17,368 bases of DNA. It comes from an uncultured Erysipelotrichaceae bacterium. Its GTDB lineage: Bacteria; Bacillota_I; Bacilli_A; RF39; UBA660. The position numbers and the translations under genes were made by a program. The DNA is taken from positions 1-17,368 of the forward strand of contig CACYEG010000052.1 in NCBI GenBank assembly GCA_902773365.1, read 5' to 3'. Under the pieces are notes generated by a model, which saw only the letters and a program-made list of their open reading frames with translations, ran no database searches and was not told the origin of the DNA. This document shows, one piece after another, positions 6,981 through 14,384 of the stretch; the stretch's first letter is position 1; each line of letters begins with the position of its first letter.

Positions 6981-7002
6981 ATGTTTCTATATATAGTATT
7001 GT
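6975..7002 (-). promoter_or_regulatory. Sigma-K-like promoter of the CotD-like gene
   Basis: The minus strand reads AC (7002-7001), 17 bases, then CATAAAATA (6983-6975), an exact fit to the sigma-K pattern AC-N16/17-CATAnnnTA known from Bacillus subtilis coat genes. The same element, with identical neighbouring bases, precedes the YjcZ-like gene at 13041-13014. A sigma-A-like alternative (TAGACA at 7016-7011, 17 bases, TATATA at 6993-6988) is also present, so the assignment is an inference. Confidence 0.55.
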
Positions 7003-7018
7003 TAGACTTTTGTCTATC

Positions 7019-8326
7019 TTAGAATGGCAGTTTCATGTTACCACTCGATATTTGTTTCATCATTTTTTTCATATCTTCAAACTGATTTAATAGTCTATTT
7101 ACTTCTTCTACACTTCTACCAGATCCAGCGGCAATTCTTTTTTTTCTTGTAGCTTTCAATATTTCTGGATGTCTTCGTTCTTCAGGAGTCATCGATAATA
7201 CAATTGCTTCTATATGCGCCATATCTTTAGGGTCAATATTAATATTATTTAGCCCCGCTTTTCTTGCGCCAGGTAACATTTTTAATATGTTTTCAAGTGG
7301 TCCTAACTTTCTTATCTGTTTTAAATTTGTTAAAAAATCTTCAAGGTCATACTTGCCTCGTTGCATTTTCTTGGCTAAGTCATTCGCTTCGTCCATATCG
7401 ATAGAATCTTCTACTTTTTGAGCAATGGATAATATATCTCCCATATCTAGAATTCTATCAGCCATTCTCTCTGGATCGAATAAAGTTAATCCATCCATCT
7501 TCTCTGAGTCACCTACAAATTTTACAGGTATTCCAGTTAAATGTCTTACAGAAAGTGCAACTCCACCTTTAGTATTTCCGTCCATCTTTGTAAGTACTGC
7601 ACCTGTAAGTGAAAGCTTTGTATTGAACCCATTTATAACATTTATAGCATCTTGCCCCATCATAGCATCTATTACAAGTAAAATCTCATTTAGTTTAACA
7701 TGGTTTGATATATCCACCAACTCATCCATTAACTTTTCATCGATTTGCAATCTACCTGCAGTATCTATGATAATGTAGTCATGTTTATTATCTTTTGCAT
7801 ATACTAAAGCTTCGTCAATTATCTCGATAACACTAGCATTTTCTTTAGAAAATACTGGAATATTTAAGGACTTACCTATTGTTTTAAGTTGATCTATAGC
7901 AGCAGGTCTATATATGTCACATGCCACTAATAATGGGTTTTTCTTATTTCTTTTTCTTACATAAGAAGCTATTTTACCAGCCGTTGTAGTTTTACCACTA
8001 CCTTGAAGTCCAACCATCATTATGATTGTAGGATTACCATTTGTGACGAGCTCTACACTATCTTTACCCAATAGCTCTATTAATTCATCTCTTACTAACT
8101 TGATAAACAACTCATCAGGTTTAACGTTTTTACCAACATCCATCCCAAGGGCTTTTTCCTTGATAGATGCAATAAATTCCTTAACGACTTCATAATTGAC
8201 ATCTGCCTCTAATAGAGCCATACGAATTTCTCTTACTGCGTCATTTATATTATTTTCAGTAATTTTTCCCATTCCTCTTATATTCTTAATTGCATTATTA
8301 ATTCTATCTCCCATGTATTCAAACAT
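7019..8326 (-). CDS. ffh: Signal recognition particle protein Ffh (SRP54 GTPase)
   Basis: A 435-residue SRP GTPase that, with the SRP RNA, binds signal sequences on ribosomes and hands them to FtsY at the membrane. The N domain is about 1-90. The G domain carries GLQGSGKTTTAGK (106-118), DIYRPAAIDQL (137-147), DTAGR (188-192), TKMDG (246-250) and GDSEKMDGL (272-280). The Met-rich M domain follows (about 300-435) with GSGRSVEEVNRLL and ends in a short KLPF tail. The ATG has AAAGGAG at good distance. The gene upstream is a Pr6Pr-like membrane protein, 14 bases away, rather than ylxM as in many Bacilli. All expected motifs are intact. Confidence 0.97.
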   Translation of the reverse strand: MFEYMGDRINNAIKNIRGMGKITENNINDAVREIRMALLEADVNYEVVKEFIASIKEKALGMDVGKNVKPDELFIKLVRDELIELLGKDSVELVTNGNPTIIMMVGLQGSGKTTTAGKIASYVRKRNKKNPLLVACDIYRPAAIDQLKTIGKSLNIPVFSKENASVIEIIDEALVYAKDNKHDYIIIDTAGRLQIDEKLMDELVDISNHVKLNEILLVIDAMMGQDAINVINGFNTKLSLTGAVLTKMDGNTKGGVALSVRHLTGIPVKFVGDSEKMDGLTLFDPERMADRILDMGDILSIAQKVEDSIDMDEANDLAKKMQRGKYDLEDFLTNLKQIRKLGPLENILKMLPGARKAGLNNINIDPKDMAHIEAIVLSMTPEERRHPEILKATRKKRIAAGSGRSVEEVNRLLNQFEDMKKMMKQISSGNMKLPF

Positions 8327-8340
8327 ATCTATTTCTCCTT

Positions 8341-8943
8341 TTAATTATTATATTTTTCACTTAATATTTTAATTGTTAATGATACTATATAAGTTATACA
8401 CGCCATAATTATAAACCAAATCATCGAAGCTATTATCGATTGATTATAAACCATCAAAAATGGATATGGTCCAGAAATAACCTTAAATATATTTAGAAAT
8501 ATAATAACCACTGCATATAAAACTGTAAATAGTAATCCTTTTAATTGATATCTATTCATTTTATTATCGTATTTTTCAAATAATATAAATGAAGTAATTG
8601 CTAATAATGGGCAAAGTATATGGTGATATAGCATAGCATCCTTTACTAATAGGTTATACAAACTCATACTAGAAGACCAAGAAAGTATCGATAAAACTAC
8701 TATAAATGTAATTGCAACTGATACTGTCGCACTAAACTTTAATAAATGAATAAACTTGTTATCTTTGCCTGTAAATAAACCAATTAGATACAAAATTGAT
8801 GCAAACAACAATAATATATTGCTGTCTATCGTGTAATACATAAACAAATTAAGTTTATATGAACTCAATGTATAGATGATGCCAATAATTTCCAATACAA
8901 CTATTAATATATTTAAAACTGTCGAAATATTTTTCTTACTCAT
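8341..8943 (-). CDS. Pr6Pr-like six-helix membrane protein
   Basis: A 200-residue protein with six predicted membrane helices (about 7-25, 36-57, 67-89, 105-122, 136-154, 168-190). YYTIDSN at the start of helix 2, YHHILCPLLA in helix 4 and GPYPFL before helix 6 match the pattern of Pr6Pr-family membrane proteins of Gram-positive bacteria, whose role is unknown. The Thr in helix 2 and the His pair in helix 4 sit where distantly related AIG1/FAR-17a lipid hydrolases have catalytic residues; that link is inference. The ATG at 8943 has GGGGAG before it; an upstream TTG at 8973 lacks a site. It lies 14 bases from ffh and is probably cotranscribed with it. Confidence 0.75.
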   Translation of the reverse strand: MSKKNISTVLNILIVVLEIIGIIYTLSSYKLNLFMYYTIDSNILLLFASILYLIGLFTGKDNKFIHLLKFSATVSVAITFIVVLSILSWSSSMSLYNLLVKDAMLYHHILCPLLAITSFILFEKYDNKMNRYQLKGLLFTVLYAVVIIFLNIFKVISGPYPFLMVYNQSIIASMIWFIIMACITYIVSLTIKILSEKYNN

Positions 8944-8986
8944 AAAATTTACTCCCCATAAGTATTGTAACAAATATTTGATATTT

Positions 8987-9015
8987 TTGCTATTACATTA
9001 TTGTTGTGTTATAAT
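8987..9015 (+). promoter_or_regulatory. Promoter of the rubrerythrin gene
   Basis: A perfect TATAAT (9010-9015) preceded by TG one base away (extended -10) has TTGCTA (4 of 6) 17 bases upstream. The ATG at 9038 follows after a short leader with AAGGAG. No PerR- or Fur-type inverted repeat stood out. Confidence 0.75.
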
Positions 9016-9037
9016 CTTCATATAAGGAGTGAATAAT

Positions 9038-9577
9038 ATGGAATTAAAAGGAAGCAAAACGGAAGCAAATCTAATGACTGCTTTTGCAGGAGAAAGCCAA
9101 GCTAGAAATAAATATACTTATTATGCTAGCAAAGCAAAAAAGGACGGATATGAACAAATCGCCGCTATTTTTGAAGAGACTGCTAACAATGAAAAAGAAC
9201 ATGCTAAACTTTGGTTTAAAGAATTACACGGTGGAGAAGTACCAAGTACAATAGATAACCTAAAAGATGCTGCTAGTGGTGAAAACTATGAGTGGACTAG
9301 TATGTACAAAGAATTCGCAGAGACTGCTCGTGAAGAGGGCTTTGATCAAATTGCTAGGTTATTTGAAATGGTAGGTGAAATCGAACGCCATCATGAAGAA
9401 AGATATAAAGATTTACTAGAAAAAGTTGAAAATGATCAAGTTTTCCACAAGGACGTCGAAACTATTTGGATTTGCAGAAACTGTGGACACGTTTATTATG
9501 GCAAAGATGCATTGAAAGTTTGTCCAGTATGCAAGCACCCAGAGAGCTTTATGGAATTAAAAGCAACGAATTATTAA
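9038..9577 (+). CDS. rbr: Rubrerythrin (di-iron peroxidase with rubredoxin domain)
   Basis: A 179-residue cytoplasmic protein that reduces hydrogen peroxide in anaerobes. The N-terminal four-helix domain has the di-iron ligands in AGES (Glu19), NEKEH (Glu52, His55), the EFAETAREE region, and GEIERHHE (Glu116, His119). The C-terminal rubredoxin-like domain has CRNC (146-149) and CPVC (162-165), binding one iron that feeds electrons to the di-iron site. Length and order are those of classical rubrerythrin. The ATG at 9038 has AAGGAG eight bases before; an in-frame GTG at 9029 lies in the ribosome site and was rejected. It is a single-gene unit with its own promoter and terminator. Confidence 0.96.
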   Translation: MELKGSKTEANLMTAFAGESQARNKYTYYASKAKKDGYEQIAAIFEETANNEKEHAKLWFKELHGGEVPSTIDNLKDAASGENYEWTSMYKEFAETAREEGFDQIARLFEMVGEIERHHEERYKDLLEKVENDQVFHKDVETIWICRNCGHVYYGKDALKVCPVCKHPESFMELKATNY

Positions 9578-9584
9578 TAATATT

Positions 9585-9613
9585 AAAACTCTTAGTAATT
9601 AGCTAGGAGTTTT
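9585..9613. terminator. Bidirectional terminator between rbr and dnaE
   Basis: A stem of eight pairs including one G-T wobble (9588-9595 with 9603-9610), extended by A/T pairs, has a T run on the plus side and AAAA on the other. It serves the convergent rubrerythrin and dnaE genes and overlaps the dnaE stop codon at 9603-9605. Confidence 0.8.
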
Positions 9614-12458
9614 TTTGTAGTTCTTCAATTATTACTTGTATTTCATCATTTCGTTCAGTAACATTAACTTTTAACTTTGTTATAGTTCCATCATTTATAT
9701 CGCCTAACATTGCATTATTTTTAGGAAATATTACACCATTAATACTTCCAGTATCGTCTGATAAATTTACGAATGCCATCTTTTCACCTTTTTTTGTGTT
9801 GATAACTTTTATTTTATCCACAATTACGCCAATATTTACTATTCTATTTTTGTGTTTCGATAAGTCTTTGATTTTTATTACGCCAGTCATACAACTTGTT
9901 GGATGATTCATGATATAGAATCCAAATGTATCTAAGTCATTGACCTCTAAATCGTCTGAATTTGATTCTATTATCTCAGGTTTTTCCACAAGTGATTCAT
10001 CCAAGCTTTTACATAAGTCATAATATGTGACAAGAGCATCTAAATTATCAAGTAAAGTTATCTTTTTATATCCAAAGCTATCGAATGCTCCAGCTTTTAT
10101 AAGCCTTCCGACGATTTGTCTTGTAATAAATTGCCCGTAACTTTTCAAAAAAAAGTCATACATGTCACTATATGGAGCATTATCGATAATTACTTTACTG
10201 ATATTTGTACTTATATCTTTAATGCAATTTAAAGGTAATATTAATCTATTCTCATTTATTGCATATTCATACGAACTTTTGTTGACATCTGGTTTTATTA
10301 TTTCCATTCCTCTATTTTTGGCATCTTCTATTATTTCTTTAATTGAAGATTTGCTGCTAGAATTCATATTTAAATTATTAATACTAAATAATTCTCTATA
10401 ATGTGCTTTTAAATAAGCCATACGATATCCCATTATGGCATAAACGACAGAGTGAGATTTATTAAATCCGTAGTTAGCAAATTTTATTATTAACTCATAC
10501 ACTTCTTTTGCACATTCTTCAGTATATCCACGGTTAACAGCACCATTTACAAATCTAATCTTTTCCTTTTCCATGACATCATGTTTTTTCTTGCTCATAG
10601 CGCGCCTTACCAAATCGGCTTCTGCAAAAGAATAGCCACCCATTAAGGATAAAATTTGCATAATTTGCTCCTGATATATAATAATTCCGTATGTGCTTTT
10701 TAGTATCGGTTCTAAACTTTTATCTGGATATGTTACCTTGTGTGAACCGTTTTTTCTTGCGACGTATTCGTCTATATTTTGCATAGGGCCTGGTCTAAAT
10801 AGAGCATTAGCAGCGATTAAATCATCAAGAGTTTGTGGAGATAATTTTTTCAAGAATCTTTTCATTCCGATACTCTCAAATTGGAAAATATTGTCAGTAT
10901 CTCCTTTTTTAAATATTTCAAATGTTTTGGAATCATTAAATGGTATATTGCTTAAATTAAAAGCTTTTTCTTTCTTTCTTATCAATGTCAATATATTATG
11001 CATTGTAGTGAGGTTTCTTAGCGCTAAAAAATCCATCTTCAAAAGTCCTAAATTTTCCAAATATTCCATAGTAAAACCGGTAAGAAGTCCATCTTGTGTT
11101 TTCATAGTAGGTATTATGCTCGAAAGATTGACACTCGATATAACGACTCCAGCGGCATGTACAGTGGTATTTTTTTTGAGTCCCTCTAGTCTAATGCATA
11201 TTTTATAATAAGTTTCTAATTTGTTTTCTTTAATAAAAGAAACTACTTCTTCATTTTGAACATTTTCTTTTAAAGTTCCCTTAATAGTTAACTTTTTAGA
11301 TAGGGTGTCGACTAGTTCTTGTTTAATACCTAATACTTTTCCTACATCTCGAATTACCTGCTTAGATGCCATAGTAGAATACGCTACGATGAGTGAAACA
11401 TTTTTCTCTCCGTATTTTTCTTTAACATAATCGATAATATCTTGTCTTCTAGTGTCTTCAAAATCCATATCAATATCTGGCATAGTAACACGTTCAGGAT
11501 TTAAAAACCTCTCAAATAACAAATCATATTTTAGTGGATCGACATCCGAAATACCCAAAGTGTATGATACTAAAGATCCGGCAGCACTACCCCTTGGATT
11601 AGCCATGATATCATGCTTTTTAGCATACTTCACATAATCATAAACTATCAAAAAATAATCGACAAAGCCCATATTTTCTATTACGGAAAGTTCGTGTTTT
11701 AGCCTTTCAATGTAAATTGCGGGTACTTTATTGTTGAGTCTTTTCTTTAATCCATTTATTGCAAGAGTAGATAAATAATTTCTAGATTCTTCTTTACTTT
11801 TAGTAAAAACAGGTATATAGCGCTTAGTAAAATCGAATTCTAGAGTAATTGTATCTAAAAACTCTTTTATAGTATTTTTGTCAAAATCAGTGGCATTTAA
11901 AATATAATAGTCTTCTTCCTTAAATTCAGTTCCTCCTATCTTATATAGTATAGATAAAAGGCTCTTATCACTTTTATTTAACGCTCTTATTTCATTAATG
12001 AATAAAACATTCTTACTAATCAGTAATGCATTTTTTAGTTCCGATTCATTTTTATATCCTAAATATATTTCAAATGTCGTTTTTAGTCTATTAAAAAGAT
12101 TGTAGTTTTCATATGGTAATACGATAACCAATCCATCATTATATTTAAATAATTGATCTAGTGAAAACTTTTTACTATCAATAAGATCGTTTATAGTAAT
12201 CAAATTTAAATAACCAGAATAATTCTTAATATATATATAAAATTTAGTTTCACCTATTTTAATAACTTGGCCAAAGATACACTTTAGTCCGTTTTGTCTA
12301 CATTTATCGTAAAGATCCATTATTCCATACATATTATCGTCAAGTACACCAGCATAAGTAGATCCTTGAGTTTTAGCGTATTCTATAATGTCCTTAACTT
12401 TAAGCAAACTTTTAAGAAGAGAATAATCTGTTTTAAAGCCTATTGGCGTATAATTCAT
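9603..12458 (-). CDS. dnaE: DNA polymerase III alpha subunit, DnaE type (short, inactive PHP domain)
   Basis: A 951-residue replicative polymerase, shorter than the roughly 1100 residues usual in Bacillus DnaE. The N-terminal PHP domain keeps its fold pattern (KTDYSLL, then GLKCIFG) but lacks the His residues of the metal site: the usual HxHxH-T-DYS region reads PIGFKTDYS and the ITDHG block reads VLDDN. The catalytic Asp residues are present in PDIDMDF (Asp328, Asp330) and LKMDF (Asp476). The finger region has FRPGPM and YQEQIMQI, and AHYRELFS (685-692) is intact. A helix-hairpin-helix (about 776-795) and an OB fold (about 870-935) follow. AAGGAGGG precedes the ATG. Gram-positive bacteria generally pair DnaE with PolC, so this is probably the primer-extending or error-prone polymerase rather than the only one. 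Confidence 0.96.
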   Translation of the reverse strand: MNYTPIGFKTDYSLLKSLLKVKDIIEYAKTQGSTYAGVLDDNMYGIMDLYDKCRQNGLKCIFGQVIKIGETKFYIYIKNYSGYLNLITINDLIDSKKFSLDQLFKYNDGLVIVLPYENYNLFNRLKTTFEIYLGYKNESELKNALLISKNVLFINEIRALNKSDKSLLSILYKIGGTEFKEEDYYILNATDFDKNTIKEFLDTITLEFDFTKRYIPVFTKSKEESRNYLSTLAINGLKKRLNNKVPAIYIERLKHELSVIENMGFVDYFLIVYDYVKYAKKHDIMANPRGSAAGSLVSYTLGISDVDPLKYDLLFERFLNPERVTMPDIDMDFEDTRRQDIIDYVKEKYGEKNVSLIVAYSTMASKQVIRDVGKVLGIKQELVDTLSKKLTIKGTLKENVQNEEVVSFIKENKLETYYKICIRLEGLKKNTTVHAAGVVISSVNLSSIIPTMKTQDGLLTGFTMEYLENLGLLKMDFLALRNLTTMHNILTLIRKKEKAFNLSNIPFNDSKTFEIFKKGDTDNIFQFESIGMKRFLKKLSPQTLDDLIAANALFRPGPMQNIDEYVARKNGSHKVTYPDKSLEPILKSTYGIIIYQEQIMQILSLMGGYSFAEADLVRRAMSKKKHDVMEKEKIRFVNGAVNRGYTEECAKEVYELIIKFANYGFNKSHSVVYAIMGYRMAYLKAHYRELFSINNLNMNSSSKSSIKEIIEDAKNRGMEIIKPDVNKSSYEYAINENRLILPLNCIKDISTNISKVIIDNAPYSDMYDFFLKSYGQFITRQIVGRLIKAGAFDSFGYKKITLLDNLDALVTYYDLCKSLDESLVEKPEIIESNSDDLEVNDLDTFGFYIMNHPTSCMTGVIKIKDLSKHKNRIVNIGVIVDKIKVINTKKGEKMAFVNLSDDTGSINGVIFPKNNAMLGDINDGTITKLKVNVTERNDEIQVIIEELQKNS

Positions 12459-12479
12459 AGTATCCCTCCTTATGACTTA

Positions 12480-12509
12480 ATTCTAACATATTATTATTTA
12501 TCGATACAA
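12480..12509 (-). promoter_or_regulatory. Probable dnaE promoter
   Basis: TAGAAT (12485-12480, 5 of 6) is preceded by TG one base away, an extended -10. A weak TTGTAT lies 18 bases upstream (12509-12504). The start site would fall just before the AAGGAGGG ribosome site. It lies back to back with the rpmB promoter. Confidence 0.5.
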
Positions 12510-12538
12510 GATTTATAGTATTTTTATTTATATTAAAA

Positions 12539-12567
12539 TTGACATGCTACGCTTTATTTGCTATAAT
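12539..12567 (+). promoter_or_regulatory. Perfect-consensus sigma-A promoter of rpmB
   Basis: TTGACA (12539-12544), exactly 17 bases, then TATAAT (12562-12567): all twelve positions match, as expected for a highly expressed ribosomal protein gene. The ATG at 12598 follows 30 bases later. Confidence 0.92.
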
Positions 12568-12597
12568 TTAGAGGCAATTTACTTAAGGAGGGATATT

Positions 12598-12801
12598 ATG
12601 GCAACAAAAGTAACTAGAAAAAAACCTAATTTTGGAAACTCTAGATCACATGCAGAAAATGCTACTAGAAGAAAACAAAATATTAATAAACAAAAAATGA
12701 CTATTAATGGCGAAAAAGTTGTTATTAGTACAAGAGAAGCTAGAACCCTAAATAAAAAAGCTACTAGAAAAACTAAGAAGTCTACTACTGTAAATGAATA
12801 A
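12598..12801 (+). CDS. rpmB: Large ribosomal subunit protein bL28
   Basis: A 67-residue basic ribosomal protein. GNSRSHAENATRRKQNIN matches the bL28 signature (GNxRSHA-x-NATKR), followed by a short beta segment and VISTREARTLNKK, then a Lys/Thr tail. The Cys pairs of the zinc-binding form are absent, so this is the zinc-independent type. The ATG at 12598 has AAGGAGGG before it. An in-frame ATG at 12544 is ruled out because it lies inside the promoter, ahead of the transcription start. It stands alone with promoter and terminator, facing away from dnaE. Confidence 0.93.
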   Translation: MATKVTRKKPNFGNSRSHAENATRRKQNINKQKMTINGEKVVISTREARTLNKKATRKTKKSTTVNE

Positions 12802-12826
12802 AACTGCTAATAAAGCAGTTTTTTTT
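12800..12826 (+). terminator. Rho-independent terminator of rpmB
   Basis: A 7-base perfect stem (12801-12807 with 12815-12821), a 7-base loop and a run of eight T. It overlaps the rpmB stop codon. Confidence 0.9.
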
Positions 12827-12875
12827 GGCATTGCCTATTAAGAAGAATAAATAATCTATTTATATTTTTATGCAA

Positions 12876-12983
12876 TTATAATGCTGCACCGATTATAATA
12901 ACTAATAGAATGAATAATACTAAGATAAAAGCAGCACCTGTAACGCCATTATTACAATTTTGATATCCGCATCCTGTATTCAT
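12876..12983 (-). CDS. YjcZ-like small membrane protein (35 residues)
   Basis: A very short gene found by reading the minus strand: ATG at 12983, stop at 12876-12878. The protein has a polar head MNTGCGYQNCNNG (residues 1-13), then one hydrophobic segment, AAFILVLFILLVIIIGAAL (17-35), that runs to the end. This Gly/Cys/Asn head plus Phe-Ile-Leu-Val-Leu-Phe-Ile-Leu-Leu core is the pattern of the YjcZ-family sporulation-associated small proteins of Bacilli. The ribosome site is strong (AAGGAGGGG). A sigma-K-like element lies 31-58 bases upstream of the ATG, matching that before the CotD-like gene. Function in the family is not known; a spore envelope location is inference. Confidence 0.75.
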   Translation of the reverse strand: MNTGCGYQNCNNGVTGAAFILVLFILLVIIIGAAL

Positions 12984-13013
12984 AAATTACCCCTCCTTTT
13001 TATCTTTTCATAG

Positions 13014-13041
13014 TATTTTATGGCAAATTATTATAAAGTGT
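13014..13041 (-). promoter_or_regulatory. Sigma-K-like promoter of the YjcZ-like gene
   Basis: The minus strand reads AC (13041-13040), 17 bases, CATAAAATA (13022-13014). With flanks it reads AACA, 16 bases, CATAAAATAC, identical to the element before the CotD-like gene. A start about seven bases downstream would give a leader of about 23 bases containing the ribosome site. No good sigma-A promoter fits: a TATAAT at 13035-13030 has no -35. Confidence 0.55.
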
Positions 13042-13059
13042 TCAAAAAACTTTAATTGC

Positions 13060-13088
13060 TTGTATTTTAACGGCGAATTTGATATGAT
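13060..13088 (+). promoter_or_regulatory. Probable promoter of the prsA-like operon
   Basis: TATGAT (13083-13088, 5 of 6) has TTGTAT 17 bases upstream (13060-13065, 3 of 6). The leader to the ATG at 13113 is short and contains AGGAGAGAG. The -35 is weak. Confidence 0.5.
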
Positions 13089-13112
13089 AGAAACTGTTAG
13101 GAGAGAGATAAT

Positions 13113-14111
13113 ATGAAAAAAAGAATTATATTTGTATTAGCAGCTGTATTATTGTTATGTGGCTGCGAAAAAACAATTCCAAAATTGAAAGGCGGTAAAG
13201 AGGCTGTAGTATCATTTGAGAAAATCGATTCTATTAGTACAGAAGATCTTTACGAAGAATTGAAGGATGCTTATGCAACGGAAATTATTTCTGATATGAT
13301 CGATAGAAAAATGCTTGAAGATAAGTATAAAGATAACTTAACTGAAGCGAAAAAATATGCTGACGATTCTTTAAAGACAGCAAAAACTTATTACAAGGAC
13401 GAAAGTGAACTATTAAACTTGTTAGGACAATATTATGGTATATCTAGTTTCGATGAATATTTAGAATATCTTAAGTTAAACTACTTAAGAAATAAAGCAA
13501 CAGAGGATTATGCTAAATCATCTATAACAGAAAGTGAAATTAGCAAGTATTATAAAAATGAAATAGTTGGAGATAGGGATATTAGTCATATTTTAATAGT
13601 TCCAGATGTTTTAGATAATATGACTGATGATGAAAAAGCTAAAGAAGAGAACAAAGCATTTGAAACTGCTAAAGAGATTATTGCTAAACTTAAAAAAGGC
13701 GAAAAATTTGCTGATTTAGCTAAAGAATATTCAAGCGATGAAAAAACAAAAAATGATGGTGGAAAGCTAGGAAAGATTAGCAAAGGGTCTTATGGAAGTA
13801 AAGAATTTGATAAAGAAGCTTTTTCCATTGAAGTAAAATCCTATTCAACAGTTCCAGTTAAAACAGAACAAGGTTATGAGATAATATACGTAACTAAGGA
13901 ATACGAAAAAGAATCTTTAGAAAAGGTTAAAGAAAAAGTAATCGATGCAATTAAAGATGATAAACTTGCCAATAATGCTACAATGCAATTAGATGCTCTT
14001 AAAGCTTTAAGAGAAGAATATGGTGTAGATATAATCGATGATGAAATAAGAGTTAATTACAATAAGAAAATGAATAATTTACGTGACCAAATTGAAAACG
14101 GAAATAATTAG
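13113..14111 (+). CDS. prsA: PrsA-like lipoprotein foldase (parvulin-type PPIase)
   Basis: A 332-residue lipoprotein acting outside the membrane to help exported proteins fold. The N-terminus has a basic start, a hydrophobic run and a lipobox LCGC with Cys18 as the lipidated residue. A helical chaperone part (about 40-140) leads to the parvulin domain (about 154-263): DISHILI (His159), KFADLAKEYSSDE, GGKLG, then EQGYEIIYV. In active parvulins the last block reads GYHII with a conserved His; here it is Glu256. A charged helical C-terminus (about 265-332) follows. The ATG has AGGAGAGAG before it. The next gene begins nine bases after the stop. The PrsA family call is strong; isomerase activity is doubtful. 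Confidence 0.9.
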   Translation: MKKRIIFVLAAVLLLCGCEKTIPKLKGGKEAVVSFEKIDSISTEDLYEELKDAYATEIISDMIDRKMLEDKYKDNLTEAKKYADDSLKTAKTYYKDESELLNLLGQYYGISSFDEYLEYLKLNYLRNKATEDYAKSSITESEISKYYKNEIVGDRDISHILIVPDVLDNMTDDEKAKEENKAFETAKEIIAKLKKGEKFADLAKEYSSDEKTKNDGGKLGKISKGSYGSKEFDKEAFSIEVKSYSTVPVKTEQGYEIIYVTKEYEKESLEKVKEKVIDAIKDDKLANNATMQLDALKALREEYGVDIIDDEIRVNYNKKMNNLRDQIENGNN

Positions 14112-14120
14112 TGAGAAAAC

Positions 14121-14357
14121 ATGGAAAATAGTCAATTACTTATTGCTTTACTTATTGTTTTGCTAGCAGTATTACTAGTAGTAACAGCATACAAACTACT
14201 TAATAAGTTTGCAAAAAGAAAAAAAGAGAAAAAAGGAAACAAGGTTTTCAATCCAGAAAATCTAGTAGAACAAAATGCCTTTACTAATCTTAATAAAATA
14301 GAGACAGAAAAACTAGAAGATACAGTTGAAGAAAAAGAAAATAAATTTTTTAACTAA
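14121..14357 (+). CDS. Small single-pass membrane protein, unknown
   Basis: A 78-residue protein with one membrane helix (about residues 6-26), a basic stretch right after it (KRKKEKKGNK), then a polar acidic tail rich in Glu, Asn and Lys. By the positive-inside rule the tail is cytoplasmic. I do not recognise a family. It begins nine bases after the prsA-like gene with only a weak ribosome site (GTGAG) and ends at a terminator, so it is the second gene of that unit. Its pairing with a foldase might mean a membrane accessory role; that is inference. Confidence 0.7.
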   Translation: MENSQLLIALLIVLLAVLLVVTAYKLLNKFAKRKKEKKGNKVFNPENLVEQNAFTNLNKIETEKLEDTVEEKENKFFN

Positions 14358-14358
14358 A

Positions 14359-14384
14359 AAAACTTCACACTATTGTGAAGTTTT
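14359..14384. terminator. Bidirectional terminator between the small membrane protein gene and recX
   Basis: A perfect 9-base stem (14361-14369 with 14374-14382) and 4-base loop, extended by A/T pairs on both sides. It serves the convergent genes and overlaps the last codons of recX. Confidence 0.85.

Noticed and set aside
6988..7016. Sigma-A promoter for the CotD-like gene (TAGACA, 17 bases, TATATA)
   Set aside because: Not excluded, but ranked below the sigma-K-like element because the latter is repeated exactly before the YjcZ-like gene.
10693..11208. Open frame of 171 codons on the plus strand inside dnaE
   Set aside because: It lies opposite conserved polymerase motifs; its composition is that of a shadow frame and it has no independent signal.
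12544..12597. Longer bL28 start at an ATG at 12544
   Set aside because: This ATG lies between the -35 and -10 of a perfect promoter, ahead of the transcription start, and the extra residues do not match bL28.
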